NCBI RefSeq assembly: GCF_035917975.1 | Contig: NZ_CP109130.1 | Coordinates: 4,030,001-4,094,000, forward strand | From: Streptosporangium sp. NBC_01756 | GTDB lineage: Bacteria; Actinomycetota; Actinomycetes; Streptosporangiales; Streptosporangiaceae | Direction: 5' to 3' | Length of the DNA: 64,000 nucleotides | In this document: piece after piece, positions 15,286 through 23,610 of the stretch | Layout of the letters: each line of letters opens with the position of its first letter | Numbering within the stretch: the first letter of the stretch is position 1 | Program-made: the position numbers and the translations under genes | The notes under the pieces: generated by a model | What the model saw: only the letters and a program-made list of their open reading frames with translations | What the model was told of the DNA's origin: nothing | Database searches by the model: none

Positions 15286-16743
15286 TCAACCGATCTTGGG
15301 GCAGTGGGCTCCGTCCTCGGGAACGGCCAGTTTGATCAGATAGTCGTCGACCAGGCGGTCCACACACGAGGAACCGGTCAGGTACGCGGTGTGGCCGTCG
15401 CCGTCGAAACCGACGAGCACGCCGGAGGAGAGCTGCTCGGCCAGGGCCTTGGACCATTCGTACGGCGTGGCCGGATCGCGCTCGGTGCCGACGACCACGA
15501 TGGGCGCGGCGCCGGGAGCGTCGATCTTCTGCTTGGACGTTCCCTTGACCGGCCAGTAGGTACAGGGCAGCGACGACCACATGACCGACGAGCCGAACAG
15601 CGGAGCGTCGATCGCGGCGTCACGGGCCGCCCGGGCGAGCGCCGGGGAGCTCCGGGGGAAATGGCCGTCGATGCAGTTGACGGCCATGTTGGCCTCGGTC
15701 TGGTTGGAGTAGGCGCCGTCCTCACGGCGGTCGATCAGCAGGTCGGCCATGCGCAGGAGCGTGGTCCCGTCCCCCTTCAGCGCCGCGTCGAGCGCCTGGC
15801 GCAGGACCGGCCACGACTGGTGGTCGTAGAGCGGAGTGATCAGGCCGAGGGTGGTCCAGGCCTCACCGATCTGACGGCTGTCCCCGGTCCCGTTGGCCAG
15901 CGGCTTTCGATCCGCCGCACGGAGCAGTTCCGCTATCTCCGCACGGGCCGACTTCACCGAACCGTCGAAGGGGCAGTCCTCGACGGTGAAGCAGTCTTCG
16001 AGGAACGCGTCGAGAGCGACCTCGAACCCGTGGGCCTGGGTGGCGTTCAGCTCCAGCGGAGAGAGGGAGGGGTCCACGGCGCCGTCGAGAACGAGGGCAC
16101 GGACGCGGCCGGGGAAGAGGTCGGCGTAGACCGCACCGAGCTGCGTGCCGTACGACTTGCCGAGGTAGGTGAGGCCCTTGTCGCCGAGGGCCGCACGGAG
16201 CAGGTCCATGTCCCGTGCCGCGTCGGCCGTGCCGACGTGCGGCAGGAGCTTGCCCGAGCGGGCCTGGCACCCCTCGGCGAACCGCCGCGACCCCTCCTCC
16301 AGCGCGGCGACCTCGGCCGGCGAGTCGGGGGAGCCGTCGAGACCGGTGTAGGCGTCCAGCTCGCTCGACGACAGGCATCGGACGGGTGAGGATCCGCCGA
16401 CCCCCCGCGGATCGAATCCCACCACGTCGAAACGGGCCCGTACGGCCGCGCTCAGCACCGAACGCGCGCTGCGCGCGTATTCGACCCCCGAGCCACCAGG
16501 GCCGCCCGGGTTGACGAGGATCGAACCGATCCGGTCGCCCGAGGCGGGAAGCCGGACCACGCTGATCTGGATCCGCTCGCCTTCGGGCTTGCCGTGGTCG
16601 AGAGGGACCCCCAGCTTGGCGCACTCGAAGCCGTCGCCGCAGTCCGTCCAGTCGAGCGCGGTTTTCGGTCGGCCGGCGTCGGCACAGGCTGTCGTGGACA
16701 GGGCCAGCGCCGCGAGAGCGGCGGCCGTTCGGCGGAATCTCAC
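15286..16743 (-). CDS. Secreted alpha/beta hydrolase, tripeptidyl-aminopeptidase (TAP) type
   Basis: 485 aa from GTG 16743. The N-terminus RRTAAALAALALSTTACAD is a signal peptide, possibly a lipoprotein one although the lipobox lacks the usual Leu at -3. Family features: NPGGPGGSGV (oxyanion), FDPRGVGGSSPV, nucleophile in YLGKSYGTQLG near residue 195, then the C-terminal TAP-like domain with Asp in GTERDPATP and His in GDGHTAYL. Likely exported peptidase or esterase. A frame extends further upstream, but the signal peptide and an AAAGG at -6 favour this start. Confidence 0.9.
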   Translation of the reverse strand: MRFRRTAAALAALALSTTACADAGRPKTALDWTDCGDGFECAKLGVPLDHGKPEGERIQISVVRLPASGDRIGSILVNPGGPGGSGVEYARSARSVLSAAVRARFDVVGFDPRGVGGSSPVRCLSSSELDAYTGLDGSPDSPAEVAALEEGSRRFAEGCQARSGKLLPHVGTADAARDMDLLRAALGDKGLTYLGKSYGTQLGAVYADLFPGRVRALVLDGAVDPSLSPLELNATQAHGFEVALDAFLEDCFTVEDCPFDGSVKSARAEIAELLRAADRKPLANGTGDSRQIGEAWTTLGLITPLYDHQSWPVLRQALDAALKGDGTTLLRMADLLIDRREDGAYSNQTEANMAVNCIDGHFPRSSPALARAARDAAIDAPLFGSSVMWSSLPCTYWPVKGTSKQKIDAPGAAPIVVVGTERDPATPYEWSKALAEQLSSGVLVGFDGDGHTAYLTGSSCVDRLVDDYLIKLAVPEDGAHCPKIG

Positions 16744-17216
16744 GCTGTGCCTTTCGGGGGGAGGCGGCAGATCGCATTCCGGGGAAATCCTACGCCGCGT
16801 TATCAAAGCCCTCGCCGTTGATGAATCCAGCGGCCGGTATTACCAAAGGGCCAGATAAGGAGAAAACGGGCGACTATCCGGCACGGCCATCCTGACGCGC
16901 AGGCCGCGCCAGGGAGCCGGCGAGCCGTACAGGTTCTAGCGTTGATCTTTTATCTAGTGCCGACAGATTCGATCTACGTATACGCACTTGCGGAAGCGCA
17001 GGGAGCGGAAGCGGCAAAGTTTTTTCCCTGCCTTCCGCAATCGGCCTATCAGAGATCGTGCGCCACGGCATGGTGTGAATTAATTCCCTCTGAGACTTAT
17101 TTTCCATATTCGAAAGACCATATATCGCGCCAGCGAGAGCCCTGCGCGCGCGGGCCATCTCGCACAGACGACAGCAAGCAGCACTGCGCAATAAAGAGCA
17201 GGGAATCGGAAAACCC
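16744..17216. other. Intergenic region between divergent genes
   Basis: 473 bp, relatively A/T-rich in 16800-17200. It should hold the promoters of the TAP-type hydrolase (minus) and the DUF4407 gene (plus). No coding frame with actinomycete codon bias, no RNA gene and no strong dyad was found. Confidence 0.5.
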
Positions 17217-18569
17217 ATGAAAAATGGTGATTTCGGAAGACACTCCAGGAGATCGCCGATCGGGCCGGTCAGGCGACCGGACCCAGGGAGAATGCTGCGG
17301 GCCCTGGCCGGGGCCGACGAGGGCATCCTGGACCAGGTGCCGCTGGAGCGGACCCGCTATGTCGGCCTCGGCGGCGTGGTGCTGGGCACGGCGGTCGTCG
17401 CCGGGATCTCGATGTGGTTCGCGCTGAGCCAGGTGCTGGGCGGTGCCCATGTCGCGATGCTCGTCCCCACGGTGATCTGGATGCTCATCGTGCTCAACTT
17501 CGACCGCTGGCTCGTCTCGACGGTCACCGGTGTCTGGCATCGCAGGATCCTGATACTGGTCCCGCGGCTGCTCGTCTCCGTGGTGCTGGGCTTCATCATC
17601 GCCGAGCCTCTGGTGCTGAGAGTGTTCGAGACCGCCATAGTCCAGCACGTCGTGGACGGACGTCAGGCCGCCCTGAACACCGAGCGGGACCGGCTGCTGG
17701 AGTGCAACCCGCGGGTGCCCACCGGCGCACCGGCCCGGCGGGACTGCGGAGACGCCCGACTGCTGGCCTCGACCACCGAGGCGGATGTGGCCGAACTGAG
17801 AGACCTGGAAAGCGACGCCGGGAGACTGCGGACCCGGGTCGAGGCCGATCGGAGGCGGCACGGCGAGATGGTCGACAAGGCGACCGGGGAATGCGCCGGC
17901 GACAATGAGCAAGGAATGAGCGGGAAGAAAGGCATCGGCCCGCTCTGCAGGCGCTTGGACTCGGCGGCGAAAAACTTCCTCGTCCAGAGCCACCTGTCCG
18001 ACAATGAGCGGAAGCTCCGGTCCCTGGAGAGCCGGATGACCGCGATGCGCGGCCCTCTCGCCGGCAGGCAGGCCGACTTCGCGAAGAAGATCGAAGCCGG
18101 AATCGAAGAGCGGCTGTCCGCTCTGCCCGGCCCGGCGGACCCGGTCGGGCTTCTGGAGCGGATGCGAGCACTCCAGGAGGTCACGGCGGTGAACTCCTAC
18201 CTGTCCGGGGCGAGCTGGCTGTTCCGGCTCTTCCTGATCCTTGTCGACTGCCTCCCCGTCCTCGTCAAGCTGATGGGCGGGACGACCGCTTACGACCGCA
18301 TGGCGGATCATGCGAACCGCAGGGACGAGGAGATTCACAGCAGGCGCCTTCAGCTGTACACCGAGGCCCGGATCGGCGAGCTCGAACTCCACGCCCACCG
18401 GGACGCGGCGGACCGCCGCAGGCAGTGGCGGCAGGTGACCATCGCGGGCAGAGCCGTCCAGGCGCGGGCCACGGAGTCGCCCAGGACGCCGTGGACCCGT
18501 ATCGACTTCGCGGAGAGCCGCCGGGAGATCCCCAGAGGGGCGTCAGCAACTCCATCAGGGCGGCGGTGA
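17217..18569 (+). CDS. DUF4407 membrane protein
   Basis: 450 aa. TM1 (YVGLGGVVLGTAVVAGISMWF) and TM2 (VAMLVPTVIWMLIVLNFDRWLVS) near residues 48-105 include the family's NFDRWLVS motif. A third TM precedes a long charged coiled-coil region (about 150-320), and a last TM (LFRLFLILVDCLPVLVKLMGG) near 345 is followed by a basic tail. Function unknown; architecture suggests a membrane-anchored filament or scaffold. The start ATG opens a sensible N-terminus, though the ribosome-binding site is weak. Its 3' end overlaps an antisense hydrolase remnant. Confidence 0.85.
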   Translation: MKNGDFGRHSRRSPIGPVRRPDPGRMLRALAGADEGILDQVPLERTRYVGLGGVVLGTAVVAGISMWFALSQVLGGAHVAMLVPTVIWMLIVLNFDRWLVSTVTGVWHRRILILVPRLLVSVVLGFIIAEPLVLRVFETAIVQHVVDGRQAALNTERDRLLECNPRVPTGAPARRDCGDARLLASTTEADVAELRDLESDAGRLRTRVEADRRRHGEMVDKATGECAGDNEQGMSGKKGIGPLCRRLDSAAKNFLVQSHLSDNERKLRSLESRMTAMRGPLAGRQADFAKKIEAGIEERLSALPGPADPVGLLERMRALQEVTAVNSYLSGASWLFRLFLILVDCLPVLVKLMGGTTAYDRMADHANRRDEEIHSRRLQLYTEARIGELELHAHRDAADRRRQWRQVTIAGRAVQARATESPRTPWTRIDFAESRREIPRGASATPSGRR

Positions 18570-18740
18570 ACTCCTCGGGGCGCTCCAGCGGCGGCAGATG
18601 GCCGGTGTCCGGAAAGCCGACCCTGCGAGCCTTGCCGATCTCCCGGCTCAGTCGACCTGCGGGCCTCGCCGATCTCCCGGCTCGGCGACTCGGCCACCTC
18701 CAGGATCTCCGGCCCGGCCAGTACGGCGTGGCCGGACCGC
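18540..18740 (-). pseudogene. C-terminal fragment of an alpha/beta hydrolase
   Basis: Minus-strand reading includes VLAGPEILEVAES and, in a second frame, RRVGFPDTGHLPPLERPEEF then TAALMELL, the His-containing C-terminus of a proline-iminopeptidase-like hydrolase. The two parts are in different frames and separated by a duplicated ~20-bp tract near 18629-18676, so the gene is broken. It overlaps the end of DUF4407. Confidence 0.6.
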
Positions 18741-18757
18741 CTACGCCTCCGGGCCGC

Positions 18758-19615
18758 CTACTCCTCCGGACCGCTCTCGGCGACCGTCACCGCCCCGCCG
18801 TACATCGTGTCGTGCTGCTTGCGAGGGGAGCAGACCGAGGCGGAGGGACAGGCGCAGCGCCGTCCTCCCTCATCCAGCCGGACGGTCACCGAGTCGGAGG
18901 GGACGTTGCGGCCCATCACGGTCCCCGAGCCTTCCGGGGTGTCCACCTTCAGGCCGACGCGAGGCATCCTGGCGTTCGCTTCGAGGTAGAGCGGGTGCTC
19001 GTATTTGAGGCAGCACATCAGCCGCCCGCACGCCCCGGCGATGCGCAGCGGGTTGACCGGCAGGTCCTGGTCCTTGGCCATCCGCACCGAGACCGGCTCG
19101 AAGTCCTTGAGGAAGGTCGCACAGCACAGGTCACGGCCGCAGGGGCCGATGCCGCCCTGCAGGCGGGCCTCGTCGCGGGGGCCGATCTGGCGCAGCTCCA
19201 CCCGGGCGCACAGGTTGCGGGCCAGGTCGCGGACGAGGGCGCGGAAGTCGACGCGGTGCGGGGCCGAGAAGTAGACGGTGTAGACGTTGTCGGAGTCGAG
19301 GTAGTCGACGCCGACCACCTTCATGGGCAGATCGTGCCGCCTGATCAGGCGTTTGGCGACGCTCCGGGCCTCCGCGCGCCGCCGCTTGTTGCCCTCGTCG
19401 CGCGCCAGGTGCTCCTCACCCGCGATGCCCGCGCAGACCGGGAGGCCGCCGACCTCCTCGCTCGTCCACTGCGGCGCCCACACGCACTCGGCCACCTCCG
19501 GCCCTGCGTCGGTGGGCACCAGCACCCTGTCCCCGACCTTGGGACTGTGCTCGCCCGGGTCGAGGTAGTACAGCCGGCCGTAGCGGGTGAAGCTCACCGC
19601 CATGATCATGCCCAT
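18758..19615 (-). CDS. ricT: PSP1-domain protein (RicT/YaaT-like)
   Basis: 285 aa from ATG 19615 (MGMIMAVSFTRYGRLYYLDPGE), the conserved actinobacterial start; upstream in-frame codons are low-complexity. The PSP1 domain covers roughly residues 60-180, with the cysteine motifs CGRDLCCATFL and CGRLMCCLKYEHPLY. In Bacillus, RicT (YaaT) forms the RicAFT complex carrying Fe-S clusters and affects RNase Y and phosphorelays. In many bacteria the gene adjoins holB and tmk; here it lies downstream of them but separated by four unrelated genes. Confidence 0.88.
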   Translation of the reverse strand: MGMIMAVSFTRYGRLYYLDPGEHSPKVGDRVLVPTDAGPEVAECVWAPQWTSEEVGGLPVCAGIAGEEHLARDEGNKRRRAEARSVAKRLIRRHDLPMKVVGVDYLDSDNVYTVYFSAPHRVDFRALVRDLARNLCARVELRQIGPRDEARLQGGIGPCGRDLCCATFLKDFEPVSVRMAKDQDLPVNPLRIAGACGRLMCCLKYEHPLYLEANARMPRVGLKVDTPEGSGTVMGRNVPSDSVTVRLDEGGRRCACPSASVCSPRKQHDTMYGGAVTVAESGPEE

Positions 19616-19713
19616 GTGGCTCCAAACCTCGGGGGTACGGCTAAGCGCCCACGGAGCCACACTACGCGTCACAGGCGTTCCCGTGGGCTCCGGCATCGGA
19701 GCATCGCCCGGTT

Positions 19714-19752
19714 CGCCGGTGCGGAAGCCGGACATGGGCTCCCGCACCGGCG
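19714..19752. terminator. Hairpin 1 between ricT and FtsX-like gene
   Basis: 11-bp perfect arms (19714-19724, 19742-19752) with a 17-nt loop. Lies in the 247-bp gap; may attenuate or terminate the minus-strand transcript. Confidence 0.5.
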
Positions 19753-19796
19753 CTCCGACGCGGAGGCCCGGGGCGTGGACCCCCGCCCCGGCGCTC

Positions 19797-19823
19797 CTTC
19801 GCCGGCTGCGGAAGCCGGCGAAG
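19797..19823 (-). terminator. Hairpin 2, likely terminator of the sigma-factor operon
   Basis: 11-bp perfect arms (19797-19807, 19813-19823), 5-nt loop, 40 bp after the FtsX-like gene's stop. No T-tract, as is common in actinomycetes. Confidence 0.65.
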
Positions 19824-19862
19824 GCGGGCCGTGCCCCCGTATCGCCTTTCAGCCGGAGGAGC

Positions 19863-20537
19863 TCACCTCCCCTTGCCCATGAAGGAGCACTGATCCTCGT
19901 CATCGGACCATGGAAGCTTGCTCTTGATGGTCCCCCACAGGGAGGCGCGCTCAAGGAGGCAGGGCAGGTCGATGACGTTGGACACGCCGGGCAGTTCGTG
20001 CGCGGCCCGGGCCACAGCCAGGGAGTCTGCCCCTTCCCTGGTCCTGACCCGGAAGGACTCGGACATGTCCTCCGAGACCACTACGTTGATCAGACCGGGA
20101 TTATCCTGGTTCTGCTGCCGGAAGTTCTCCCAGGCCGTCTGCCGATCCTCGAAGGTGACGCTCTTCACCTCGGGCCGGGCCTCCAGCATCCGTACAAGGT
20201 TCTCCTTCTCCGTTTCGGTGGTCTTTCCACCCTTGCAGTTGGGGAAGGGATTGTTCTCCTTGCAGAAGAAGACCGAGACCTCGGCCCTCTCGCCGGGCGC
20301 TTCACCGCCCATGGACATCGCAACGATGGTCTCCCCCTGCGACATTGGAGAAGCCGGGGAGGGTGCGGCGAGCCGTACGACTCCGAAGGCCGTCGCGGCG
20401 ACGGCCAGGGCGACGGCGGTGACACGGAGAGGCACCCGGGACCGGCGGCGGGCCGGGACGGTCAGCGGGCGGACGTCGACGGCGGTCACGGCGGCGGCCG
20501 ACAGGGCCTCGCGCAGGCGGTTCTCGGTGGCGGTCAT
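19863..20537 (-). CDS. Membrane protein with FtsX-type extracellular domain; probable ECF-sigma partner
   Basis: 224 aa. A basic N-terminus (residues 1-38) and one TM (VTAVALAVAATAFGVVRLAA) are followed by an outside domain. That domain resembles the FtsX ectodomain: VSVFFCKENN with paired cysteines, LEARPEVKSVTFEDRQTAWENFRQQ and a second half ending in GVSNVID and Cys-rich tail. It lacks the FtsX permease helices. Its start overlaps the sigma gene's stop by 4 bp, so it probably acts as that factor's anti-sigma or sensor. Confidence 0.75.
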   Translation of the reverse strand: MTATENRLREALSAAAVTAVDVRPLTVPARRRSRVPLRVTAVALAVAATAFGVVRLAAPSPASPMSQGETIVAMSMGGEAPGERAEVSVFFCKENNPFPNCKGGKTTETEKENLVRMLEARPEVKSVTFEDRQTAWENFRQQNQDNPGLINVVVSEDMSESFRVRTREGADSLAVARAAHELPGVSNVIDLPCLLERASLWGTIKSKLPWSDDEDQCSFMGKGR

Positions 20538-21094
20538 GATTCCTCCCCAAGCTTGCGGGCGAGGGCGGCCAGCCCGCGCGCGATGGTGGACCGGGCCGTG
20601 CCGGCACCGATCCCCATGGTCTCGGCGATCTCCAGGTCGGACAGGTCGAGGTAGTAGCGGAGCGTCAGCGCCTCGCGCTGCCGACCCGGCAGCGCGCGCA
20701 GTGCCACCAGCACCTCGCGGCGCTCCTCGCCGAGCAGGGCGGCGTGTTCGGCGGACCAGACGGGCGGCTCGTACGGCACGGGCCGCCGGAACGCCACCGC
20801 CCGGCGCCGCAGCACGGAACGGGAGCCGTTGAGCACCGCCGAGCGGATGTAGGTCAGCGCGCGCCCGGGATCGCGCAGGCGGTGCCGGCCCGCGTGCGTG
20901 CGGGTGAACGCCTCCTGCACCACGTCCTCGGCCGTGGCCTGGTCCCCCACCATGAGCAGCGCCAGCCGTACCAGGCCGAGGTGGTGGTCGGCGAACAGCG
21001 CCGCGACGTCGATGCGGTCCCTGGCCAGCGGCTCTCCATGGGAGAGCAGCTCGATTTCGGGATCTGGGGTGGTCCCCGACAATGACATGGTCAC
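20534..21094 (-). CDS. ECF RNA polymerase sigma factor (SigE-family type)
   Basis: 186 aa. Region 2: FADHHLGLVRLALLMVGDQATAEDVVQEAFTR (split here: FADHHLGLVRLALLMVGD, then EDVVQEAFTR) near residues 30-65. Region 4: LRALPGRQREALTLRYYLDL and SDLEIAETMGIGAGTARSTI near 125-170. No C-terminal extension. Directs RNA polymerase to a small regulon in response to a signal, likely gated by the overlapping membrane protein. Target promoters are not evident in the window. Confidence 0.88.
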   Translation of the reverse strand: MTMSLSGTTPDPEIELLSHGEPLARDRIDVAALFADHHLGLVRLALLMVGDQATAEDVVQEAFTRTHAGRHRLRDPGRALTYIRSAVLNGSRSVLRRRAVAFRRPVPYEPPVWSAEHAALLGEERREVLVALRALPGRQREALTLRYYLDLSDLEIAETMGIGAGTARSTIARGLAALARKLGEES

Positions 21095-21344
21095 GTAACA
21101 GAGACGCCGGACCGGGCCGGATGCTGCTCCACCCGGCCCACGCGTTTCATCCGCGTCCGGCCGGGCACCGCAGCGGTCCGCCTCGCCCAGCTCGGCTCAC
21201 CTCGGTCTACCATCGCAACACGGCAACCCGCCCGACTCGGCCCGGTCCGCCTCGCCGTACAGCCCGGCGTACGGCGAGGCGAACGGCCCGGCCGGGGCAC
21301 GGCCCGGGCACGGCGTACGGCACGGCACGGCGTACGGGTCCCGC

Positions 21345-22499
21345 TCAGCGCACGAGGTCGGCGAAGGATCCCTCCCACCGTTCCACGATCATGGAGATGT
21401 CGTAGCCCCTGGCCGTCTCCAGGGCGTTGCGGGCCATCCGGTGACGGCCCTCATCGTCGTCGATCATCTTGAGTAGCCCCTCGGCCAGGGCCTCGACGTC
21501 GTCGGGTGGGACCAGCAGCCCGTCGTGGCCGGAGGTGATGATCTCGCGAGGTCCCCGGGGGCAGTCGAAGCTGACCACCGGCACCCCGCACGCGAACGCC
21601 TCGATGATGGTCATGCCGAAACCCTCGAAGCGGGAGCTGACCGCGTGGATCGAGGCCTTGGCCAGTTCGCCCTCGATGTCACCGGTCGGCCCCATGAACG
21701 TCACGTTGTTGTGCAGGCGCAGCTTGACGGCCAGCTTGACGAGCTTTTCGCTGACCCGGCCCTCACCGTAGATGCGCAGCTTCCAGTCCGGGCGTTCCTC
21801 GACGACCCTGGCGAACGCCTTCAGCAACCGGTCATAGCCCTTGACCGGCACCAGCCGACCGGCCGCGAGCACGATCCGGTTCTCCTGCCGGGACCGGGGA
21901 CGCGGCACGTCGGCAAGCCCGTTGCCGATGGTGTAGACCCGCGTCGGCGCCTGGTCGAGCATGGCGCGGTAGTCCTGTTCGTCGGCCTCGGTGAGGGTGA
22001 CGACCGCGTCCAGCTTCGGGTACCACTGCTGGATCTCCTGGAAGATGCCGGGCTCGTGGGCCTCGAAGTGCAGGTGTTCCTGGGCGATCGTGACGACCCG
22101 CCTGCGGGCGAACCTGGCCGCCATGATGTTCAGCCCGGCCCGGGTGGTGACCAGTACGTCGGTGCGGAGCCGCCGCAGTTCCCGCCGGAGAACGTCGTCA
22201 CTCCACGCGGTGAAGGAGGAGTAGGCGCGCTCCTCAGGATGGATCAACGCACTCTCCTGCGCGCTCAGCCGTTCCGCCTTCTTCGTGTACGGCCAGCGGA
22301 CCCGGGCCCCCTCCCGCAGATCCACCAGCGAACGCAGCCGGACCCGGGGCGCCAGCGGCAGGAAGGGGAGATCGGTGTGCTGGAAGACGCTGATCACCTC
22401 GACCTCGTGCCGCTCGGACAGCTTGCCGGCGAGGTCGAAGGTGGACCGGATCGTTCCACCCATGCCGTAGGCGTTGAGGATCAGAAAGGAGATCTTCAT
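21345..22499 (-). CDS. Glycosyltransferase family 4
   Basis: 384 aa, standard GT4 length. N-terminal Rossmann half begins ISFLILNAYGMGGTIRS; C-terminal half has AGRLVPVKGYDRLLKAF, the donor-site ExxxxxE in SSRFEGFGMTIIEAFACGVPVVSFD and GPREIITSG. Transfers a sugar from a nucleotide-sugar donor, probably in wall or surface polymer synthesis. Start overlaps the preceding gene's stop (ATGA), so the two are translationally coupled. Confidence 0.9.
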   Translation of the reverse strand: MKISFLILNAYGMGGTIRSTFDLAGKLSERHEVEVISVFQHTDLPFLPLAPRVRLRSLVDLREGARVRWPYTKKAERLSAQESALIHPEERAYSSFTAWSDDVLRRELRRLRTDVLVTTRAGLNIMAARFARRRVVTIAQEHLHFEAHEPGIFQEIQQWYPKLDAVVTLTEADEQDYRAMLDQAPTRVYTIGNGLADVPRPRSRQENRIVLAAGRLVPVKGYDRLLKAFARVVEERPDWKLRIYGEGRVSEKLVKLAVKLRLHNNVTFMGPTGDIEGELAKASIHAVSSRFEGFGMTIIEAFACGVPVVSFDCPRGPREIITSGHDGLLVPPDDVEALAEGLLKMIDDDEGRHRMARNALETARGYDISMIVERWEGSFADLVR

Positions 22500-23275
22500 G
22501 AGGCCTGCTCCTCGACGGTGAGGGCGACGGCGAGACTGTCGGTGTCGGTGTAGTAGGGCCGTACCCTGATCTGTCCTACGCGCTGGGCGGGGAAACGCAC
22601 CCGGATCTTCTTGTCGGTGATGTCATCGAGCCGTGCCGCCAGCGGCAGCCGCAGCCCGGCGGCCTCCGCGTGGAGATCCCAGAAGGTCCGTCGTCTCACC
22701 TGCGCCTCGGTCATCGGTGCGATCGGGAGGCTCCCCTCGAAGCGCCTCCCCCGGAAGACCGCGGATCCGCTGACCGGTTGCCGCCCCTTCCTGGCCACGG
22801 CCACCAGACTGGCCGGTCCCTCGGCCGGCTCGCCGTACGCGATCATGCCCTTGACCTCGATCACGCCGCCGTCGGAGACGACGGCGGTCACCTCGACGTA
22901 CGGTTCGACCTCGCGGACGGCGAGGGCAAGCGTGCCGACAGATGTGCGAAATGCCCGAATCTCTCGATCGCGGGGCGTTCCGGCATAAGCGAGCAGCCCG
23001 TCCAGGGAGAACCCGGGGTCGTCGGTGGCGAGGGGCTCACCCCGGTGCGACGCCATCCAGATACCCGGCCGCAGCCCGGTGAGATCGGCATCCCCTCGCT
23101 CCTCTCCGGTCTCCACGTGTCTCAAAACGATCTCCCCGTCCACCGGCTCCGGCCACTCGACGCTCAGCACGTCATTGCCGTCCACACGACTGGTAACGGC
23201 TCGCACACCCCCTGGTGCCATCATGTTTGGGCGCGCTCCGATGCTCTCCAAGAGTCCCCCGGTCTTCCTGCTCAT
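22496..23275 (-). CDS. Hypothetical protein coupled to the glycosyltransferase
   Basis: 259 aa, mostly beta-rich with many Val/Arg/Glu, no signal peptide or membrane segment. C-terminal sequence RRTFWDLHAEAAGLRLPL and DDITDKKIRVRFPAQRVG resembles accessory domains next to CDP-glycerol/GT4 transferases in Streptosporangiales, but I do not recognise a named family. The overlap with the GT4 gene suggests a shared role in surface-glycan assembly. Confidence 0.7.
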   Translation of the reverse strand: MSRKTGGLLESIGARPNMMAPGGVRAVTSRVDGNDVLSVEWPEPVDGEIVLRHVETGEERGDADLTGLRPGIWMASHRGEPLATDDPGFSLDGLLAYAGTPRDREIRAFRTSVGTLALAVREVEPYVEVTAVVSDGGVIEVKGMIAYGEPAEGPASLVAVARKGRQPVSGSAVFRGRRFEGSLPIAPMTEAQVRRRTFWDLHAEAAGLRLPLAARLDDITDKKIRVRFPAQRVGQIRVRPYYTDTDSLAVALTVEEQAS

Positions 23276-23610
23276 CCCCGTAAAAGCAGGACACTGTATG
23301 GCCGATATGTAACAAATAAGTGGAAATTCGCTGTGAATCCTAACGAATCACACCCATGATTTGAGTGAGGTTGGCCAGGAACGGTTCCGTCGGACGTAAA
23401 AAAGATCCATCGGGCCTCACGGTGGCGATATCCCCATTCCCCGCACCGACCGGCCTCCGGGGCCGGCGGATCACCGGACTCCGGGAACCACCGGACGGCC
23501 GCACCGCGGTCACCCTCGGCCGGCCGCCTCCGCGGGGCGGTGCGACACCCGGCCGGCCGGTCCGTGACCGGTCGCGGACCGCCTCCGGGTCGCCGGACCA
23601 CCGGGGCAGA
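23276..23610. other. Intergenic region with promoter-like AT-rich stretch
   Basis: 335 bp. 23285-23365 is A/T-rich and should contain the promoter of the hypothetical/GT4 pair (minus strand). The rest, up to the delta' stop, is GC-rich with no recognisable gene or dyad. Confidence 0.45.
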
